A DNA stretch of 64,000 nt. Source: Beijerinckia mobilis. Lineage in GTDB: Bacteria > Pseudomonadota > Alphaproteobacteria > Rhizobiales > Beijerinckiaceae. The stretch lies in assembly GCF_000745425.1 (NCBI RefSeq), contig NZ_KN050689.1, positions 92,368 through 156,367 of the forward strand. Direction: 5' to 3'. This document shows positions 10,324-18,449 of this stretch, piece by piece; the first letter of the stretch is position 1; each line of letters opens with the position of its first letter. The notes under the pieces are model-generated. The model saw nothing but the letters and a program-made list of their open reading frames with translations, did no database searches and had not been told where the DNA came from. The position numbers and the translations under genes are program-made.

Positions 10324-10364
10324 TGGAGCATCCCCTCAAGCGGCAGAAGCAGCGGGGTGCTCCA
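10324..10364. terminator. Convergent hairpin between DUF2158 gene and gtrA-like gene
   Basis: TGGAGCA (10324-10330) pairs with TGCTCCA (10358-10364), and CCCC/GGGG extends the stem inward with one bulge. It sits between two genes that end facing each other. No T-run is present, so it may be a bidirectional transcript end or a member of the intergenic palindromes of this genome. Confidence 0.35.
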
Positions 10365-10456
10365 GCCAATGCCGCCAAACGCCAATCTTTCGCTCAAGCG
10401 CATCTCGCGTCCGAGCCGGATCCGGTGTTGCAATCCTGACCGCCTGGTCTTGAGGC

Positions 10457-10882
10457 TCAGGTTTCATCGAATATAGCGATGCTTTCCGCCACGGCTGGCC
10501 CCGTTTGGCCGAATGTCCAGAATTTATGCGCGCCGAAGCTCCAGAACATGACGATGAGCGTGGTAACGAGTTGCGCCGCCAGATAGGGAATGCTCAGACC
10601 CCTGACGAAGCCGAGCATCAAAATCCAGGTCAGACAGAAACCAACGCCGGCCACGACGGCGAAACGCCAGACCGCTTCGGCGTGGGAGCGGTCGGACTGA
10701 AAGGTATGGCGCCGGTTCAGCCAATAAGAGCAAAAGCCGCCACCACAATAACCGGCGAGCGCCGCGAGAATGACATCGACATGCGCGGCTTCGACGAGGC
10801 CGATCAACAGGCTGTAATGAATAACAACCGCGCAGAGACCCACGCCGATGAAGGTTGTAAATTGCCGCAACGAAGCCTTCAT
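10457..10882 (-). CDS. GtrA-like four-helix membrane protein
   Basis: This 141-residue integral membrane protein has four hydrophobic helices and the GtrA pattern: FxxxGxxxxxxxY in the first helix (QFTTFIGVGLCAVVIHYSLL), YWLNRRHTFQS after the second, and a C-terminal SFGAHKFWTF. GtrA proteins are proposed to help move lipid-linked sugars across the inner membrane. The ATG at 10882 is preferred over the open frame to 10981 because GGAG/GGAAG precede it and the fold starts there. No glycosyltransferase partner is adjacent. Confidence 0.85.
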   Translation of the reverse strand: MKASLRQFTTFIGVGLCAVVIHYSLLIGLVEAAHVDVILAALAGYCGGGFCSYWLNRRHTFQSDRSHAEAVWRFAVVAGVGFCLTWILMLGFVRGLSIPYLAAQLVTTLIVMFWSFGAHKFWTFGQTGPAVAESIAIFDET

Positions 10883-11408
10883 TCCGCTTCCATCTCCACC
10901 ATCACGACGCAAATGCAACGCCTGGAACGGCTTTTTCCGGTAAAATGGAGCGGTCAGGCGCCATTCGCAACGTTCCAGCACGCCCGGCAGGCGCGAATCA
11001 CCCGCGCATTCGCGAGCGATTGCCCTGAGCTTCTAGGCGAAGCGCATGGCGTTATTCTGGTGGTCTGTTCCTGAACCCTGCCTGTCTTACGTGCAGGGTC
11101 CTCTCCGTCCGGCGTCGCAAACCGCCACCGCACTGTCTGGTATTTTGAATACACCGGCGAAAAAAATCGATCGCGGCCGAGACTATTCCTTGTCACCAAT
11201 TGACAGTGTGGCAAAACAGGCGTGGCCTTTGCCCGCCGTTGAAGCCGGATTCCTTTTGGCATGGAGAATCCGGTCTCTCGAATGATGGTTTTTCCTGAAA
11301 TGGCGCAGATTCGAGGCAGGAAACGGGGACGCCGCGGCGACCCTTGCTCATAATCACGCTTGAGCCCTGTCCGGATCGGACAGGAGTGAACGGCAAGGAG
11401 TGCAAAAC
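10883..11408. other. Divergent intergenic region, gtrA-like gene / DUF992 gene
   Basis: I see no gene in this 526-bp region. It must hold promoters for both neighbours. Two inverted repeats stand out: CCGGATTC/GAATCCGG at 11245-11273 and the tighter one at 11366-11384 listed separately. Confidence 0.5.
11366..11384 (+). promoter_or_regulatory. Perfect inverted repeat in the 5' leader of the DUF992 gene
   Basis: CCTGTCCG and CGGACAGG are perfect 8-bp arms around a GAT triloop, ending 24 nt before the ATG at 11409. The position suits a 5'-UTR hairpin or a repressor site. There is no direct evidence for either. Confidence 0.4.
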
Positions 11409-11933
11409 ATGTTTAGCAAGATTCTTTCCAAGATTTCCCTCATGACCGTTTTCGGCCTTGGTGGTATTGCCGCGGCGCTTGCCCCCGCGGCCGCCCAGCA
11501 GCCGCAGCAGGGCCTGCTCGAAGTCGGCGTTCTCGAATGCAATATTTCTCCCGGCGTCGGCTTCGTCATTACCGCCAACCGGGCTCTGTCCTGCTCCTTC
11601 CGCCCGCACCGCCACCGTCTGCCGGTCGAAAACTACACCGGCACCATCCGCAATTTCGGCCTTGATATTGGCGCGACCGGCCCCGGCCGCCTGATCTGGA
11701 CCGTCATTTCGACCACTGGTCCGATCAAGCAGCGCTATCCCCTGGCGGGCACTTTCACCGGCGCGGTCGGCAGCTTCGCGATCGGCGGCGGCATCGGCGC
11801 CAATGCGCTCGTCGGCGGCAATGCCAATTCCTTCACTCTGCAGCCGGTGTCCCTCACCGCTCAGAGCGGCCTGAGCCTCGCCGCCGGCATCGGCACGCTG
11901 ACGCTCGAGCCGGTTCCGACCTCCGCCAAGTAA
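11409..11933 (+). CDS. Exported DUF992 family protein
   Basis: This 174-residue protein has an N-terminal signal peptide ending near APAAAQ and a mature part typical of DUF992. Matching features are VGVLECNISPGVGFVI, TGTIRNFGLDIG, GAVGSFAIGGGIGANALVGG and SLAAGIGTLTLEP. The family is exported, common in Hyphomicrobiales, and of unknown function. Two conserved cysteines (LECN, LSCSF) may form a disulfide. The ATG at 11409 has AAGGAG 8 nt upstream; a GTG at 11400 is an alternative. A strong terminator follows. Confidence 0.9.
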   Translation: MFSKILSKISLMTVFGLGGIAAALAPAAAQQPQQGLLEVGVLECNISPGVGFVITANRALSCSFRPHRHRLPVENYTGTIRNFGLDIGATGPGRLIWTVISTTGPIKQRYPLAGTFTGAVGSFAIGGGIGANALVGGNANSFTLQPVSLTAQSGLSLAAGIGTLTLEPVPTSAK

Positions 11934-12041
11934 TCTGCCCCGTCATCCCCAAAGCAATCCCGATCCTTCCGAGCGTCGACCCCGAAACGGATCCGCGCAG
12001 CGGGAGCAGGATCGCTTTGGAAAAACAAAGCAACTATATGA

Positions 12042-12065
12042 GGGCCGGCAGACAGCCGGCCCTTT
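12042..12065 (+). terminator. Rho-independent terminator after DUF992 gene
   Basis: GGGCCGGC and GCCGGCCC form a perfect 8-bp GC stem with a 5-nt loop, followed by TTT. It lies about 110 nt after the stop codon. Confidence 0.6.
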
Positions 12066-12231
12066 GCATTGGTAATATCCGGCTGGCCGATGCGCGCCGG
12101 TGCAAGCCCCACCCGCCACCGATGCTGCACCGATCTTGCTTCGCACCCGCCGATCATTCGGGCCGGATCGGAGCCAAGGCCGGTTCGCTTCATCGATCAC
12201 GGGTCGACCAGGTCGAGCACCGCATCCATCC

Positions 12232-12304
12232 GAGCATTTTCCGATAAATTCCAAAAATGCTCGTTTTTTAGCGGGGCGTTTCTGGATAAATCCGAAACGC
12301 TCTA
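12232..12304. repeat. Two adjacent dispersed palindromes upstream of trxB
   Basis: GAGCATTTT/AAAATGCTC (12232-12262) and GCGTTTC/GAAACGC (within 12274-12304) are consecutive imperfect palindromes. Both belong to the same style, roughly AGAGC(G/A)TTT, then GATAAAT, then AAA(C/T)GCTCT. Relatives lie at 14474, 18963, 38184 and 48765. They are intergenic in every case. Confidence 0.6.
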
Positions 12305-12331
12305 AACCCCATCAGCAAACCCGAGGCCTTC

Positions 12332-13321
12332 ATGTCCGATCCCTCCGCGTCCGCCACCGAAACCCTCCACGCGCGGATCCTCATCATCGGCTCGGGGCCT
12401 GCGGGCTATACAACGGCGATCTACGCCGCCCGCGCGATGCTCGAACCGGTGTTGATTTCCGGCATCGAAATGGGCGGCCAGCTGATGATCACCACCGATG
12501 TCGAGAATTATCCGGGCTTCGCCGAGCCGATCCAGGGCCCTTGGCTGATGGAACAGATGCGGGCCCAGGCCGAACATATGGGCACGCGGCTCGTTTCTGA
12601 TCATATCGTCTCTGTCGAGCTCGGGCAGCGCCCGTTCCGTCTCTTCGGCGACAGCGGCACGCTTTATATGGCCGATTGTCTCGTCATCGCCACCGGCGCC
12701 AAGGCGAAATGGCTCGGCCTGCCTTCGGAGGAAACCTTCAAGGGCTATGGCGTCTCGGCATGCGCCACCTGTGACGGATTCTTCTATCGCGGCAAGGAGG
12801 TGATTGTCGTCGGTGGCGGCAATACCGCCGTCGAGGAGGCGCTCTATCTCAGCAATCTCGCCAGCAAGGTCACGATCATCCATCGCGGCGAACGGTTCCG
12901 CGCCGAGCGCATCCTGCAGGAGCGGCTGTTCAAACAGCCGAATGTCGAGGTCCTGTTCAATCACACGCTGGAGGAGATTTGCGGCACGCCACAGCCGCCG
13001 AACGTGACCCATGTGCAGCTCAAAAATGTCCAGACCGGCGCCATAACGGCACGCGACACCCATGGCGTCTTCATCGCCATCGGCCATCATCCGGCCTCGG
13101 AACTCTTCTCGGGCCAACTCACCATGAAGACGGGCGGCTATATCTGGACGGCAGCCGATTCCACCGCCACCAATATTCCCGGCGTCTTCGCCGCCGGAGA
13201 CGTGACGGATGATGTCTATCGCCAGGCGGTGACTGCCGCCGGAATGGGCTGCATGGCCGCGCTTGAAGCCGAACGCTGGCTCTTGGCAGAGGGCGAATTG
13301 CAACCGGCAGCGGCGGAATAA
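12332..13321 (+). CDS. trxB: Thioredoxin-disulfide reductase
   Basis: This 329-residue FAD/NADPH enzyme reduces thioredoxin in the cytoplasm. It shows the FAD site GSGPAG (20-25), the redox pair CATC (144-147), the NADPH-binding GGGNTAVEEALYL (about 161-173), and the C-terminal FAD motif FAAGDVTDDVYRQAVTAAG. GAGG precedes the ATG by 7 nt. The adjacency to the downstream LysR gene is conserved in Hyphomicrobiales, where trxB and lsrB are neighbours. Confidence 0.97.
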   Translation: MSDPSASATETLHARILIIGSGPAGYTTAIYAARAMLEPVLISGIEMGGQLMITTDVENYPGFAEPIQGPWLMEQMRAQAEHMGTRLVSDHIVSVELGQRPFRLFGDSGTLYMADCLVIATGAKAKWLGLPSEETFKGYGVSACATCDGFFYRGKEVIVVGGGNTAVEEALYLSNLASKVTIIHRGERFRAERILQERLFKQPNVEVLFNHTLEEICGTPQPPNVTHVQLKNVQTGAITARDTHGVFIAIGHHPASELFSGQLTMKTGGYIWTAADSTATNIPGVFAAGDVTDDVYRQAVTAAGMGCMAALEAERWLLAEGELQPAAAE

Positions 13322-13587
13322 GCAAGCCTGCGACTGATTCGCCGTCCGGCCTCCACGCGCCTGGACCCTGTGTCACCGGAGCCCTGTTCGGCCATCGCCT
13401 GGCTGACGGGCCGGGATGCGGCCGCATATCCCGCCTGAAGGAAGGAATCCACCGCCTAAAATCCCGAAACAAGCCGCCTCGCATGGTCAAGCTCGCGCCT
13501 CTTCTCTTTCTTCCTCCGTCAAGCCTGCTATTGTCCGCCTGAAAAAAGCGGTCATGACCGGAACGGAAAAACAGGGGGGAAAGACTG

Positions 13588-14478
13588 GTGGATTGGGACA
13601 AGCTGCGCATCTTTCACGCGGCGGCAAAGGTCGGCTCCTTCACCCATGCGGGAGCCATGCTGGGGCTCAGCCAGTCCGCGGTCAGCCGACAGGTCAGCGC
13701 GCTCGAAGCCGACCTGCAAGTGCCGCTGTTTCACCGCCACGCGCGCGGCCTCATCCTGACGGAACAGGGCGAGGTCCTCTACCGGACGGTGCAGGATGTG
13801 ATGGCCAAGCTCGACCAGGCCAAAACGCGGTTGAGCGAAAGCCGCGAACGGCCGAATGGCGATTTGCGCATTACCACCAATGTCGCCATCGGCACCGGCT
13901 GGCTGACACCACGCCTCGGCGAATTTCTCGATCTCTATCCCGAGATCCGGCTGCACCTCATCCTGACCGACGAGGAACTCGATCTCGGCATGCGCGCGGC
14001 CGATGTCGCCCTGCGTTTGCGTGAACCGATCCAGCCCGATCTCATCCGCCGCCGCCTGTTCACGGTGCACTACCACCTTTATGCATCGGTGGATTATGTG
14101 AAAAGCCACGGCCAGCCGCGCACCATCGAGGATCTCGATCATCACCGGCTGATTTCCTATGATGTCACCACCAGCGCGGCGAGCTATCTCGATGATCTCA
14201 ACGCGCCCCTGCATATCGGGCGCGATGCCAAACATCCCCGCGTCTCGGCGCTCGCCGTCACCAATATCATCGCCTTGCAGAAAGCCGTTCTCGAAGGCGT
14301 CGGCATCGGTGTCCTGCCGGATTATCTGCGCACCAACCAGATCGTGCAGATTCTGACCGATGCGGTGACGCCGGAACTCGAATGCTACCTCGTCTATCCC
14401 GAGGAAATGAAAAGCGTCGCCCGCATCCAGGTGTTTCGCGATTTTCTCGTCTCAAGCGCACAGAGATGGAATTTCTAG
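13588..14478 (+). CDS. lsrB: LysR-family regulator of the LsrB/VtlR type
   Basis: This 296-residue LysR regulator begins MDWDKLRIFHAAAKVGSFTH with the winged helix at residues 1-60 (SQSAVSRQVSALE, PLFHRHARGLILTEQG). An effector domain of about 200 residues follows. The N-terminal wording and the place next to trxB match LsrB of Sinorhizobium and VtlR of Brucella, which control oxidative stress, envelope and small-RNA genes. The GTG start at 13588 has GGGGGGA 7 nt upstream. Only one Cys is seen (about 266), although LsrB has been reported to sense redox state through cysteines. The symbol is assigned by resemblance and context. Confidence 0.85.
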   Translation: MDWDKLRIFHAAAKVGSFTHAGAMLGLSQSAVSRQVSALEADLQVPLFHRHARGLILTEQGEVLYRTVQDVMAKLDQAKTRLSESRERPNGDLRITTNVAIGTGWLTPRLGEFLDLYPEIRLHLILTDEELDLGMRAADVALRLREPIQPDLIRRRLFTVHYHLYASVDYVKSHGQPRTIEDLDHHRLISYDVTTSAASYLDDLNAPLHIGRDAKHPRVSALAVTNIIALQKAVLEGVGIGVLPDYLRTNQIVQILTDAVTPELECYLVYPEEMKSVARIQVFRDFLVSSAQRWNF

Positions 14479-14577
14479 AGCGTTTTGGATATATCCAGCA
14501 ACGCTTCAGTCAACAACTGGAGCCCTTTCAAAACAAGGGAATCACTAGATAATTCAACATTATCGGGAAAAGGCTCC
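14474..14577. repeat. Composite intergenic repeat (copy 1)
   Basis: Part one (14474-14506) is AGCGTT-TGGATATATCCA-AACGCT, a palindrome with its own palindromic centre. Part two runs from GGAGCC (14518) to GGCTCC (14571-14576) and contains TTTCAAA, GATAATTCAACATTAT and GGGAAAAGG. The same two parts in the same order recur at 38184-38272, and part two alone at 27324. Here the element ends at the start codon of the GST gene, so the GST ribosome binding site (AAAAGG) lies inside it. Confidence 0.55.
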
Positions 14578-14578
14578 A

Positions 14579-15283
14579 ATGATTCCATCGTCGCTCATTC
14601 TCTACGATCTCGCCGGCGCTGATCCGGCCCTGCGTTTCAGCCCGTTCTGCTGGAAAATCCGCATGGCACTGGCACATAAGGGGCTCGATGTGACGACCCT
14701 GCCCTGGCGCTTCATCGAGAAGGAAGCGATCGCGGCCTCGCAACAGGAGCGGGTTCCAGTGCTCGTCGATGGCGAGGAATGGATTGCCGATTCCTGGCGC
14801 ATCGCGTTGCATCTCGAAAAGAAATATGCCGACCGCCCGAGCCTGTTCGGCGCGCCACAGGCCATTCCGCTGACCCGTTTCTTCAACACCTATGCCGACA
14901 CTGTCCTTGCGCCGGCTATAGGTCCCCTGGTCCTTCTCGATATCGCAGCCTGTCTCGATGATCCCAATCGCGCCTATTTCCGCGCGACGCGGGAGAAATT
15001 CTTCGGCCGCACATTGGAGGAACTCGTTGCGGACAAAGAAGCCCACCGCGCCACGCTGACGCGGGTGTTGGCGCCGCTCAACCGCACGCTGACGGACCAG
15101 CCGTTCTTTGCCGGTGAGGAGCCGGCCTATGCTGATTATTGTCTGTTCGGCATGTTCATGTGGGCACGTTGCGTGAGCCCGCAGGAATTGCTCACGGAAC
15201 AAGAGGCGCTGCATGGCTGGCGCGCGCGGCTGCTCGACCGTTTCGACGGTCTCGCCGGCAAGGCCTGCCGGATCGGCGGGTAG
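14579..15283 (+). CDS. Glutathione S-transferase family protein
   Basis: This 234-residue protein has an N-terminal thioredoxin-like GST domain, including FSPFCWKIRMALAHKG and the cis-Pro and Ser-like site RVPVLVDGEEWIADSWRIA, then an all-helical C-terminal domain from about residue 90. The PFCW position offers a Cys or Ser for activating glutathione. Substrate is unknown. It follows lsrB by 100 bp containing a repeat, so cotranscription is doubtful. Confidence 0.9.
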   Translation: MIPSSLILYDLAGADPALRFSPFCWKIRMALAHKGLDVTTLPWRFIEKEAIAASQQERVPVLVDGEEWIADSWRIALHLEKKYADRPSLFGAPQAIPLTRFFNTYADTVLAPAIGPLVLLDIAACLDDPNRAYFRATREKFFGRTLEELVADKEAHRATLTRVLAPLNRTLTDQPFFAGEEPAYADYCLFGMFMWARCVSPQELLTEQEALHGWRARLLDRFDGLAGKACRIGG

Positions 15284-15317
15284 ATCAATCCTCGTCGGAT
15301 ATGGTTCAATACGGATC

Positions 15318-15378
15318 GGCGCGAGGCCATGGCCTCGCGCCGAATCTCGTTGGTCATCACACAGGCTGTGACCAACGA
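15318..15378. terminator. Double hairpin between convergent GST and aquaporin genes
   Basis: A perfect 24-bp palindrome lies at 15318-15341 (GGCGCGAGGCCA and its complement). Immediately after it, TCGTTGGTCA/TGACCAACGA (15347-15356, 15369-15378) gives perfect 10-bp arms. Neither is followed by a T-run. The place between two convergent gene ends suggests bidirectional 3'-end formation, but a protein site is possible. Confidence 0.4.
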
Positions 15379-15419
15379 AACTTGCCGGGAGGCTGTCATC
15401 CCTCCCGCGCGAGGCGCGC

Positions 15420-16316
15420 TCAAAGGCTCGCAGTGCTCACTTCAGGATTGGCAAGGGAAGGCACACGGCCTTTGTGGCCGAAATTGATGAGCCGCGCCTC
15501 GGACAGATGGATGCGGCCGAAAATCTGGCTTTTGATGCAGAAGACGGCGAGCGCCGATCCGCCGAAGGGGCCGATGATATAGATCCAGAAGTCGCTCCAC
15601 TGAGCCGAAAAGACGGCCGGCGCGAAGCTGCGGGCAAGATTGACGCTATTGCCGGACAGCCATGCCGTCAGCGGATTCATCACCAGAAAGAACAGCCCTC
15701 CGGCCCAGGGTGTCAGCCAGCGCATTTCCTTATGAGAGGCGAGCCAGTAGAGCATGCCGATCAAAAGCGCCGTCACGAAGAATTCCGAGAACAGCGGCAG
15801 CAACACACTGACGGCAGGATTGGGTATGGTCGCGGCAAAGCTCGCTTCCTCCGCCCAATGGCCCCAAATCCCCACCGCATCGCCGAACAGGGAAACGAGC
15901 AGGGTGCCTTCGATCGCGCCCATGATCTGGGCAACGAAATAACCGAGCGCATCGAGCCAGACGAGTTTGCCCGCCAGTAGAAAAGCGAGGGTGACAGACG
16001 GATTGATATGCGCTCCGCTCACCTTGCCGAAAGGCGAATAGGCGGCGATCGACCCGGAAAGGCCGAAAAACAGGCCGCAAAGCGCGATTTGCAGGTGCGG
16101 CCATGCTCTCAGCACGTCAGCAACCGGACTTCCCGGTGCGGTCAGCAGTGTGACGGAGCTGATGCCGAAGATCATCAGAATCGCCGTGGCAAGGCTCTCA
16201 CAAATATAGAGCTTGAAATGGAACGGCCGCTCGGGCGCCGGCTCGCCTGCCAGAGGCCGGTCACGAAATTGCAGCGGCAGATGAAAATGCGGAAGATGCA
16301 GGTGAGGAGCACGCAC
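15420..16316 (-). CDS. Aquaporin-like (MIP family) channel with atypical second NPA motif
   Basis: This is a six-helix channel protein of about 298 residues. The first half-helix motif reads HINPSVTLAF (NPS for the usual NPA). The second reads SGNSVNLARSFAPAVF, so the canonical N-P-A-R becomes N-L-A-R while the pore Arg is kept. MIP proteins pass water, glycerol or other small neutral solutes. The GTG at 16316 has GGGA 8 nt upstream. An ATG at 16415 is possible, but its extra 33 residues do not look like protein of this family. Substrate cannot be predicted. Confidence 0.85.
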   Translation of the reverse strand: MRAPHLHLPHFHLPLQFRDRPLAGEPAPERPFHFKLYICESLATAILMIFGISSVTLLTAPGSPVADVLRAWPHLQIALCGLFFGLSGSIAAYSPFGKVSGAHINPSVTLAFLLAGKLVWLDALGYFVAQIMGAIEGTLLVSLFGDAVGIWGHWAEEASFAATIPNPAVSVLLPLFSEFFVTALLIGMLYWLASHKEMRWLTPWAGGLFFLVMNPLTAWLSGNSVNLARSFAPAVFSAQWSDFWIYIIGPFGGSALAVFCIKSQIFGRIHLSEARLINFGHKGRVPSLANPEVSTASL

Positions 16317-16720
16317 GAGCGCATTCCCAAACAAGAATTGCCAGAAGAATCCGGGAGAGACCGGACATGCGAATCCGGCGGGCGGACGCGAAGTCGAGGC
16401 ACACCGAGCCGCCATCGCCTTGGGGTCCCACAGCGGGTGAATGCCGGGTGAAGCCCCGAAAGGATGTGGATGCGGCGGAAGGCAGCATCAGCGATCCGGG
16501 ATGAACATCTCATGACCGCGCTGCAGCATTGCCTGAAAATATCTCCTCGCAATGACGAGATCATCAAGGCAATGGCGGAACGCCTGTGCTCTCTCCAGCC
16601 GCATCTTCACGCAATAAAATTCTTTATTTTCAGAGAATTGTAGGTGTGCCGCAAGGCAACGTCATCGCAACGGGCTCGAAGCATCGTCAGCTTCGTGCGC
16701 GCAAAAAGGCACGGATAGGT
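16317..16720. other. Intergenic region upstream of the aquaporin-like gene
   Basis: No recognised gene is seen. A short plus-strand frame at 16470-16643 would encode 57 residues (MRRKAASAIRDEHLMTALQ at the N-terminus) with AAAGGA in front. I know no family for it and do not call it a gene. The stretch 16611-16640 is AT-rich and may contain a promoter. Confidence 0.3.
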
Positions 16721-17149
16721 TCAAGAGATCGTGACGAGCCGCAGCACCGTTTCAAGCGTCGCGCAGCTTTCATCCTCCAAAGTCGAGACGGTGCCGCGCA
16801 GGATCAACCGGGCCGGTTCGCTTTCGCGCCGGAGAACGAGAGACAGACGGTAGGTTTCATCCATCCGCCATTCACGGCGGCTCTCGAAGGTCTGGCTCTC
16901 ATGGACCGGCAGGAGCGCCGCTCCAGTGTGCTCCTCAGTGTTTTGCCCGGAGCCGATGAGGCGGAGGATAGCGCCGCGCGGGACGGGGCCGGTCAACCAG
17001 GTGAAGGGGAAGGAAAAGGGCACGCGGTCGATCGGGCCGGTCCAGCCGGTCGCCCGCGCGAAGGCCTCGACCTCGGCGCGGCCGGTCCGCACCGCATAAG
17101 GGTCGAGTTGAAGTTCGCACTCAGGGAAGAGGGGCGCGGCTGCAGCCAT
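16721..17149 (-). CDS. Hotdog-fold MaoC-like dehydratase/thioesterase-type protein
   Basis: This 142-residue protein starts MAAAAPLFPECELQLDPYAV. The pattern AFARATGW, VPFSFPFTWL, LLPVHESQTFE and LILRGTVSTLEDES(C)A(T)LETVLRLV suggests the N-terminal half of MaoC-like hydratases, a hotdog fold binding acyl-ACP or acyl-CoA. The His in PVHESQ sits where such proteins bind the acyl chain, but a full catalytic Asp/His pair is not evident. The ATG follows the ketosynthase stop by 1 nt (TGAGATG), indicating coupling. The likely role is dehydrating or binding a ketosynthase product. Confidence 0.6.
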   Translation of the reverse strand: MAAAAPLFPECELQLDPYAVRTGRAEVEAFARATGWTGPIDRVPFSFPFTWLTGPVPRGAILRLIGSGQNTEEHTGAALLPVHESQTFESRREWRMDETYRLSLVLRRESEPARLILRGTVSTLEDESCATLETVLRLVTIS

Positions 17150-17150
17150 C

Positions 17151-18449
17151 TCAAGCCGCCGTAATTTCGCCTGTCCCGGCTCCCGGTCCCCCGGCCTTGC
17201 GCACCACGAGGGTCGCATTGATGCCACCGAAGGCGAAGGAATTGGACAAAGCCACCCGGATCGGCATGGCGCGCGCCTCGTTGGGAATGGCATCGACCGG
17301 ACATTTTTCATCCGGCTCACGGAAATTGATCGTCGGCGGCGCAATATCTTCACGCATCGCATTGACGGTCACGATCAGTTCCAGCGCGCCACCCGCGCCA
17401 AGACCATGGCCATGGATCGGCTTGGTGGAGGAAATCGGCGGTTTTTTCTCTCCGAAAATAATGCCGAGCGCCTCGGCCTCATTGGTGTCGTTGATGAAAG
17501 TGCCGGTGCCATGCGCATTGATGTAATCGACGCTGTCCGGTGCGATGCCCGCATCCTGCAGCGCCAGAGCCATCGAGGCGGCGGCCCCCTGCGGATCGGA
17601 GCGCACGTGATCCTTGGCATCTGTCGAGGTGCCATAGCCGGCGAGTTCGGCGAGCGCCAATGCGCCGCGCTGACGCGCCACGTCCTCCGCCTCCAGAATG
17701 AAGACGCCGGAACCGGCGCCGAGCACCATGCCGTTGCGACCCTTGGAAAACGGGCGGCAGAAATCCGGCGTCAGCACCCGCAAGGCTTCCCAGGCGAGCA
17801 GCGAGGAATTGGTCAGACAATCCTCGGTGCCGCCGACGATCGCACGATCGACAAGGCCCGCGCGGATCATATGGGCGCCGATGCCGATCGCCTGACTCGC
17901 CGAGGAACAGGCGCTGGCCACGGCAAAGCTCGGTCCCGTCGCCCCGTAGCGGATGCTGACATGGGCGGGACAGGAGCTTGGAATCAGTTTCGGCACGGTC
18001 AGCGGATAGGGCCGACCCTGTTCGATCAGGGCCAGATGCAGACCATTCTCAAGCGTATGCATCCCGCCGATGCCGGTGCCGATGATCGTTGCGGTGCGCG
18101 GTCCCTGCCGCTCTGTGCGGTCGAGCCCTGCCTGGGCCATGGCCTCGTCGGCCGCGACCAGCAAATATTGCGTCACCGGATCGCAGAGCGGCAGCACATC
18201 CTTGGAGAGATGCTCTTCCGGCACGAAATCCTTCACCTGGGCACTTTGGCGGATGCGTCCGCGATAGGGCCGCACGAATTGCGTCTCGGCAATGCAGCTG
18301 CGCCCTTCACGTGCCGCCTGCCAGAGCGCCGTAGCACCGACGCCGGCGGCCGAGACCGCCCCCATGCCGGTGACGACAACGCGTCTGTCGCCCGGCGCCC
18401 GCACCCCGTTGTTTCCTCCGGCCCCGTTCATTCCGCCTTCTTTGGTCAT
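17151..18449 (-). CDS. Beta-ketoacyl-ACP synthase, FabF/NodE-like
   Basis: This 432-residue condensing enzyme elongates acyl-ACP with malonyl-ACP. Its active site is complete: Cys181 in ASACSSAS, His313 in NAHGTGT, Lys343 and His348 in STKPIHGHGLGAGG. The HGHGLGA wording is closer to NodE-type synthases than to housekeeping FabF (usually TGHLLGAAG). Its ATG overlaps the preceding ACP stop by 4 nt, so it works with that dedicated ACP. Housekeeping fabF is expected elsewhere next to fabG and acpP, so this is probably a specialised chain builder. Confidence 0.88.
   Translation of the reverse strand: MTKEGGMNGAGGNNGVRAPGDRRVVVTGMGAVSAAGVGATALWQAAREGRSCIAETQFVRPYRGRIRQSAQVKDFVPEEHLSKDVLPLCDPVTQYLLVAADEAMAQAGLDRTERQGPRTATIIGTGIGGMHTLENGLHLALIEQGRPYPLTVPKLIPSSCPAHVSIRYGATGPSFAVASACSSASQAIGIGAHMIRAGLVDRAIVGGTEDCLTNSSLLAWEALRVLTPDFCRPFSKGRNGMVLGAGSGVFILEAEDVARQRGALALAELAGYGTSTDAKDHVRSDPQGAAASMALALQDAGIAPDSVDYINAHGTGTFINDTNEAEALGIIFGEKKPPISSTKPIHGHGLGAGGALELIVTVNAMREDIAPPTINFREPDEKCPVDAIPNEARAMPIRVALSNSFAFGGINATLVVRKAGGPGAGTGEITAA

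Larger units (their letters stand above)
11934..12331. other. Intergenic region between DUF992 gene and trxB
   Basis: There is no gene in these 398 bp. It holds a terminator (12042-12065), two adjacent palindromes (12232-12304), and the trxB ribosome binding site GAGG 7 nt before the ATG. Confidence 0.6.

Noticed and set aside
16416-16480. Possible second riboswitch upstream of the aquaporin-like gene (words like GCGGGTGAATGCCGGGTGAAGCCCCGAAAGG)
   Set aside because: The words superficially recall a cobalamin leader, but the B12 box and the GGGAAGGC core are missing.
16470-16643. 57-codon plus-strand frame upstream of the aquaporin-like gene
   Set aside because: It has a modest ribosome binding site, but no family resemblance, and partly lies in DNA that also reads open in other frames.
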